NCBI GenBank assembly: GCA_902729315.2
Contig: LR746267.1
Location: 2,556,886 to 2,620,885, forward strand
Direction: 5' to 3'
Origin: Spirodela intermedia
Lineage: Eukaryota; Streptophyta; Magnoliopsida; Alismatales; Araceae
DNA length: 64,000 nucleotides
The stretch's first letter is position 1. Each line of letters begins with the position of its first letter. This document shows positions 60,410 to 64,000 of this stretch, in pieces. A model generated the notes under the pieces. That model was not told where the DNA came from. It searched no databases and saw nothing but the letters and a program-made list of their open reading frames with translations. Both the position numbers and the translations under genes were made by a program.

Positions 60410-63400
60410 TTGATTCTTCATCTGTTTTTACTTTTTTTTATTCCTCAAACCTTTGCAAGATCAACATTTGAAATCTTTGCTCAAATGTATGATAATGACC
60501 TTTGAACCTTCCAAGATTTGAATCTCTTATTTACTTGTCCATTTTCATTCAAGTTTGAATTAGAGTTTCCTAACTTGACAAGAATAGTTGTATGTACAGG
60601 TGGGATCCAAATCATCAAGTTTTTATTGACATTTCATCTTCATAGGCAGCAAATGTTTTACTATTGAGATGATATATTGAAAGCTTGAATATCTCTTTCG
60701 TTTTCTAGCTATTTTGATGATTTAATCTTCTAGAGATCATAAGGAATATGGGTACCCATTTCTAGAGATCATTTCCAAATATGAGACAACACATATTATA
60801 TTAGAGTAAGATATAATCAATGATAAGATCATTTCTATGATTTTCTTTTATACCCATTTAACCATATACCTCTCCTTTTGTTAGAGAATAATTGTTTAGC
60901 TGATAACCTTTCTTGTCATGATTAGTGATAACATGTGTTGGCTTCTCATAGGAGATATCTAAATCTTAAGATTTCATGTCATATTATTTTTAGTCATCTG
61001 AATTTTTAACTAATTTTAAAATTTAAATGTTGAGAGACTATTTTTTGAATGAGATTTCGCAATATATTCAATACCTCTCTAATGATTAATTAGTACATAA
61101 TGGTCACAATTGGCTCTACTATATCGTGTTGTTGAAATTTTCTATAGAATGTCCTATAAGAATTCAAAAGGCTCTCTATATTGGTTAGAGGATATGAAGG
61201 GACCACATTGAGTAACGAAAATCAAGTTTCAAGAGATCATTCTTGATTAGATCCAAGCAGCACTGCCTTTCTCCTCTAGACGTCATCCTTACAAGAAGAC
61301 TATAAAAAGCAAACCTAACATCATCTTCCTCTGCATGATTAAAATTTCATACTTATCCAACTATTTTCTGGAGTATATTCTCAATGAAATTCTTTCATAA
61401 TCTTTCTATGTGAGTTTGTGATTGAATTTAAATTCAATCACTTGAAGGAGCTAACCTTTTAATCAACTATTGTCTCCTTATAAGTGTAAATCTAGAAGAA
61501 AATTTCAAAGTGAAATTTTATGGGAGCTAAGCAAGGTAATCAGTGGTTCTAATTGATAAATATTTGGTCTAGTAGAATCCAACAACAAAGGCATGCTTAG
61601 ATGTAAGTAGTGGGGCAAACTGGTTTAAAATTTTTAGAGTGCTTTAGATTAAAAGTCCATTAAAGCCCTACGCTAAGATAGAAGAAAGATGTTTGAAAAT
61701 TAAATGGATATAATTTTGATGATAAGTACTCATAAGATCAGTTAAAAGATCAGATTGTGCTTTATTTTTAGTTTTCTTGATATATAATTAAAAATTATAG
61801 TATAAGAGAAAACTAACAACAATAATATTAGACGTCCAAATGTGGATTTTTTTCTGTCGTTTATTTGTGAAGTATAATATTGAGTTTAGTTACTTTTTTT
61901 ATTTCATTGTGTAGAATTACTTTTTTTTCTAATTTTTTTTATATTTATGCAAAATGAACCCAAATGGAAAGTAATGACTAGGACGGTCAATGTAATGAGA
62001 ACTTGTGGAATAAGATATGAGTTTCAAAACATAGTCAGTATAATATATATCTATGATGGTATATCATTACTTTTGGATGATTTTGATATTGAATTATTTG
62101 ATTAAATTAGGACCATTTATTTTTCCAAAATATTTTTTAAATATTGATGGATCTAATTTGAAAAATAATTTTACATATTCTAATTCACTAAAGCTAGGAT
62201 TCTAAATAGAGATTGTGATTCAGTATACTTATTTGGAAATCACAATTTATTTGAGGTAATTTGGATAAGTCTTATTACTACATTATCATTTTATCTATAC
62301 ATATTTTATCATCTCTATTTTAATGGTATCAAATCCTTACTAGATTTGGTCTAATTGATACACTTCAGCTATAGACGTTGTGCTTTGACAAAGTTGCAAA
62401 TTGGGTTCTCATGATGATTTTTAAACCTTTAAATGACATCATATTGGTTTTTCAACTATTCAAATTTCTAACTATTTTTTCTTATAATGTTGGAAGATGA
62501 AAAAAAAAGGTTAGAGTACTATGAACTTTTGATGATGATAAAGATAAATAAGTCAATAGATTAAACTATGTTGATTATAAATAATATTATTAAATACATT
62601 TGAAGTAATTCTTCAACACAAGTATGAAAAAAATTAAGCATAATTTTTTGGATTATACAAAGTAACTTTTGGATTAGTCAAATACTATGTTTGACTCTTA
62701 AATTTTACATTTGTAAACTTGGGTTAATTTACCACTTAAAATTATTAGTCTGTTTTTCACTGTTACATATCATTACTTTCTATTCGTTTATATACAATTA
62801 AACTCATACATATTTATAAAGATTTATTTAATCATATATAAATCAGAATAAACAGAAAACGTAAATAAATTTATTTATTGATATTAGCTGTGCCCGTCGT
62901 CATTAAAATATTATTTATTTAATGTTCCAACATCCTTCTCAATTAAATTTCGTCTCTAAATATGAACAGAAAAAGTCCATATGAATTATCATATGAGAAA
63001 TATGTTGATTATTCATCATTTATGGTAAAACTGCTTAGAATTTACATCAACTCTCCTTGTAAATCAAAATAAATATTAAAATTTACAAAAATTAGCACTA
63101 ATGGAAAGTAACTATTAGCACATTACATTTAATGTGCATTTTTGAACAGAAGTATTAGTCTGAAAGCTTATCTAGTATGCTAAATGTTTATGGCTTGAAA
63201 TCATTACCTTGAAACATTCAACAACCAGTTTAATTTTTTCTAAAATGTTGAATATTTAATTGAATTTGTTATTGAAATAAAAATATTATGTCTAAATTCC
63301 CATTCTAAAGTAAGCTTGTTTATTTCAGGGACTCTCTAGGTGGAGGAAATTATACACACATATTTATGTCCATATGTTTTAATGGATTAGATATTAAATT

Positions 63401-64000
63401 AATTGATTAAAATTATATGATATTTTTTATACATAATTTTAAATATTAATGAAAATATTCTAGAGTTTGATTTTAAATATTGTGAATCATTAAAGTTTTA
63501 ATTTTGTGTTTCAATTGTGACTGAAGATTTATATATGATATTTAGAGTATATTTGAGATAAATTGGATTAGTTTTGATTTCTAAAACATTACTTTAATAT
63601 GACATGTATCATCATTTTGTCTTTGTGATATCAAATCCTTATCAGGTTTGTACAAAATGGCATGATTTAGACATGAACTTTACATCTTAATTGTAATACA
63701 TATTCGTTTATTTTGAGAATATTTGAGCCTTTAAGAAATGTATCAAATTTCTTCCTCAATCGTTCTAATTTTTGTTTACTTTTAAGAAAAAACTTAAAAA
63801 AATCTTTAAAATTTATTTCATACTTAATTATCTAGAAATACTACATATTTCAAATAGCTTAATTGTTCATAACAATTATCTCTATCTCTACTTCGGCCTC
63901 AATTCTCATTGAGCTTTTATGGTAGACAAAATGGAGAGAATTAACAAGTATTTACTAGATGGTCAAAAATGTGTGAAGTCATTAAGTTCATGAACATTCT
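60410..64000. other. AT-rich, no gene; weak direct repeat
   Basis: Stops in all frames. 62040-62370 and 63350-63660 look like diverged direct copies (shared TGATTAAA(T/A)TA and GATTAGAT words; TATCAAATCCTTA(C/T)nAGnTTTG near both ends). Nothing else recognised. Confidence 0.4.

Noticed and set aside
60196-60505. Plus frames at 60.2-60.5 kb and their counterparts at 54.2-54.65 kb
   Set aside because: They are inside the inverted LTR copies and are mirror images of each other; no known protein.

Overview
This is a plant nuclear window, almost certainly from an angiosperm. The evidence is GT-AG introns, a full-length UBP26-type ubiquitin protease, a plant-specific B3 (REM-like) gene, and decayed Ty1/copia and Athila-type Ty3/gypsy retrotransposons in AT-rich DNA with many GA/CT microsatellites. 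The species cannot be fixed from the sequence. No bacterial, organellar, CRISPR or rRNA signature was seen.

Layout. 1-3.35 kb: a decayed Ty1/copia element on the minus strand, cut by the window edge. 3.5-3.84 kb: a broken plant fucosyltransferase (GT37) fragment. 5.2-8.14 kb: a minus-strand plant gene of unknown function whose last exon lies 1.9 kb from the others. 8.2-32 kb: mostly transposon debris. It includes a gypsy integrase tail (10.4-11.06 kb), a second copia remnant with its 3' LTR start (13.2-14.56 kb), two LTRs lying tail to tail (24.64-25.29 and 27.09-27.78 kb), and a copia LTR/primer-site/gag fragment (26.28-26.96 kb).

32.0-40.81 kb: UBP26 on the minus strand. It has 13 coding exons that join in frame to 1081 codons, with the Cys, QQD and His boxes, a zinc ribbon, three DUSP-like motifs and a C-terminal ubiquitin-like region. 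Its leader reaches to about 42.3 kb. 44.37-47.76 kb: a two-B3-domain gene, also minus, with a middle splice path that I could not settle. 49.0-53.4 kb: a 45-bp minisatellite, a long hairpin, a copia fragment and a 25-bp minisatellite.

53.9-60.4 kb: a non-autonomous Athila-like element. It has a left LTR, a primer-binding site, one gag-derived reading frame that continues into an acidic region, and two polypurine tracts, but no protease, reverse transcriptase or integrase. Where its right LTR should be there is an inverted copy of the left LTR. This is the strangest structure in the window. 60.4-64 kb is AT-rich with nothing recognisable.

How the parts relate. The three probable host genes (the unknown gene, UBP26 and the B3 gene) are all on the minus strand. 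UBP26 (histone H2B deubiquitination) and a B3 DNA-binding protein would both act in the nucleus, but nothing shows that they work together. The rest is layered transposon decay. Coordinates of exon edges were worked out by eye from splice sites and reading phase.
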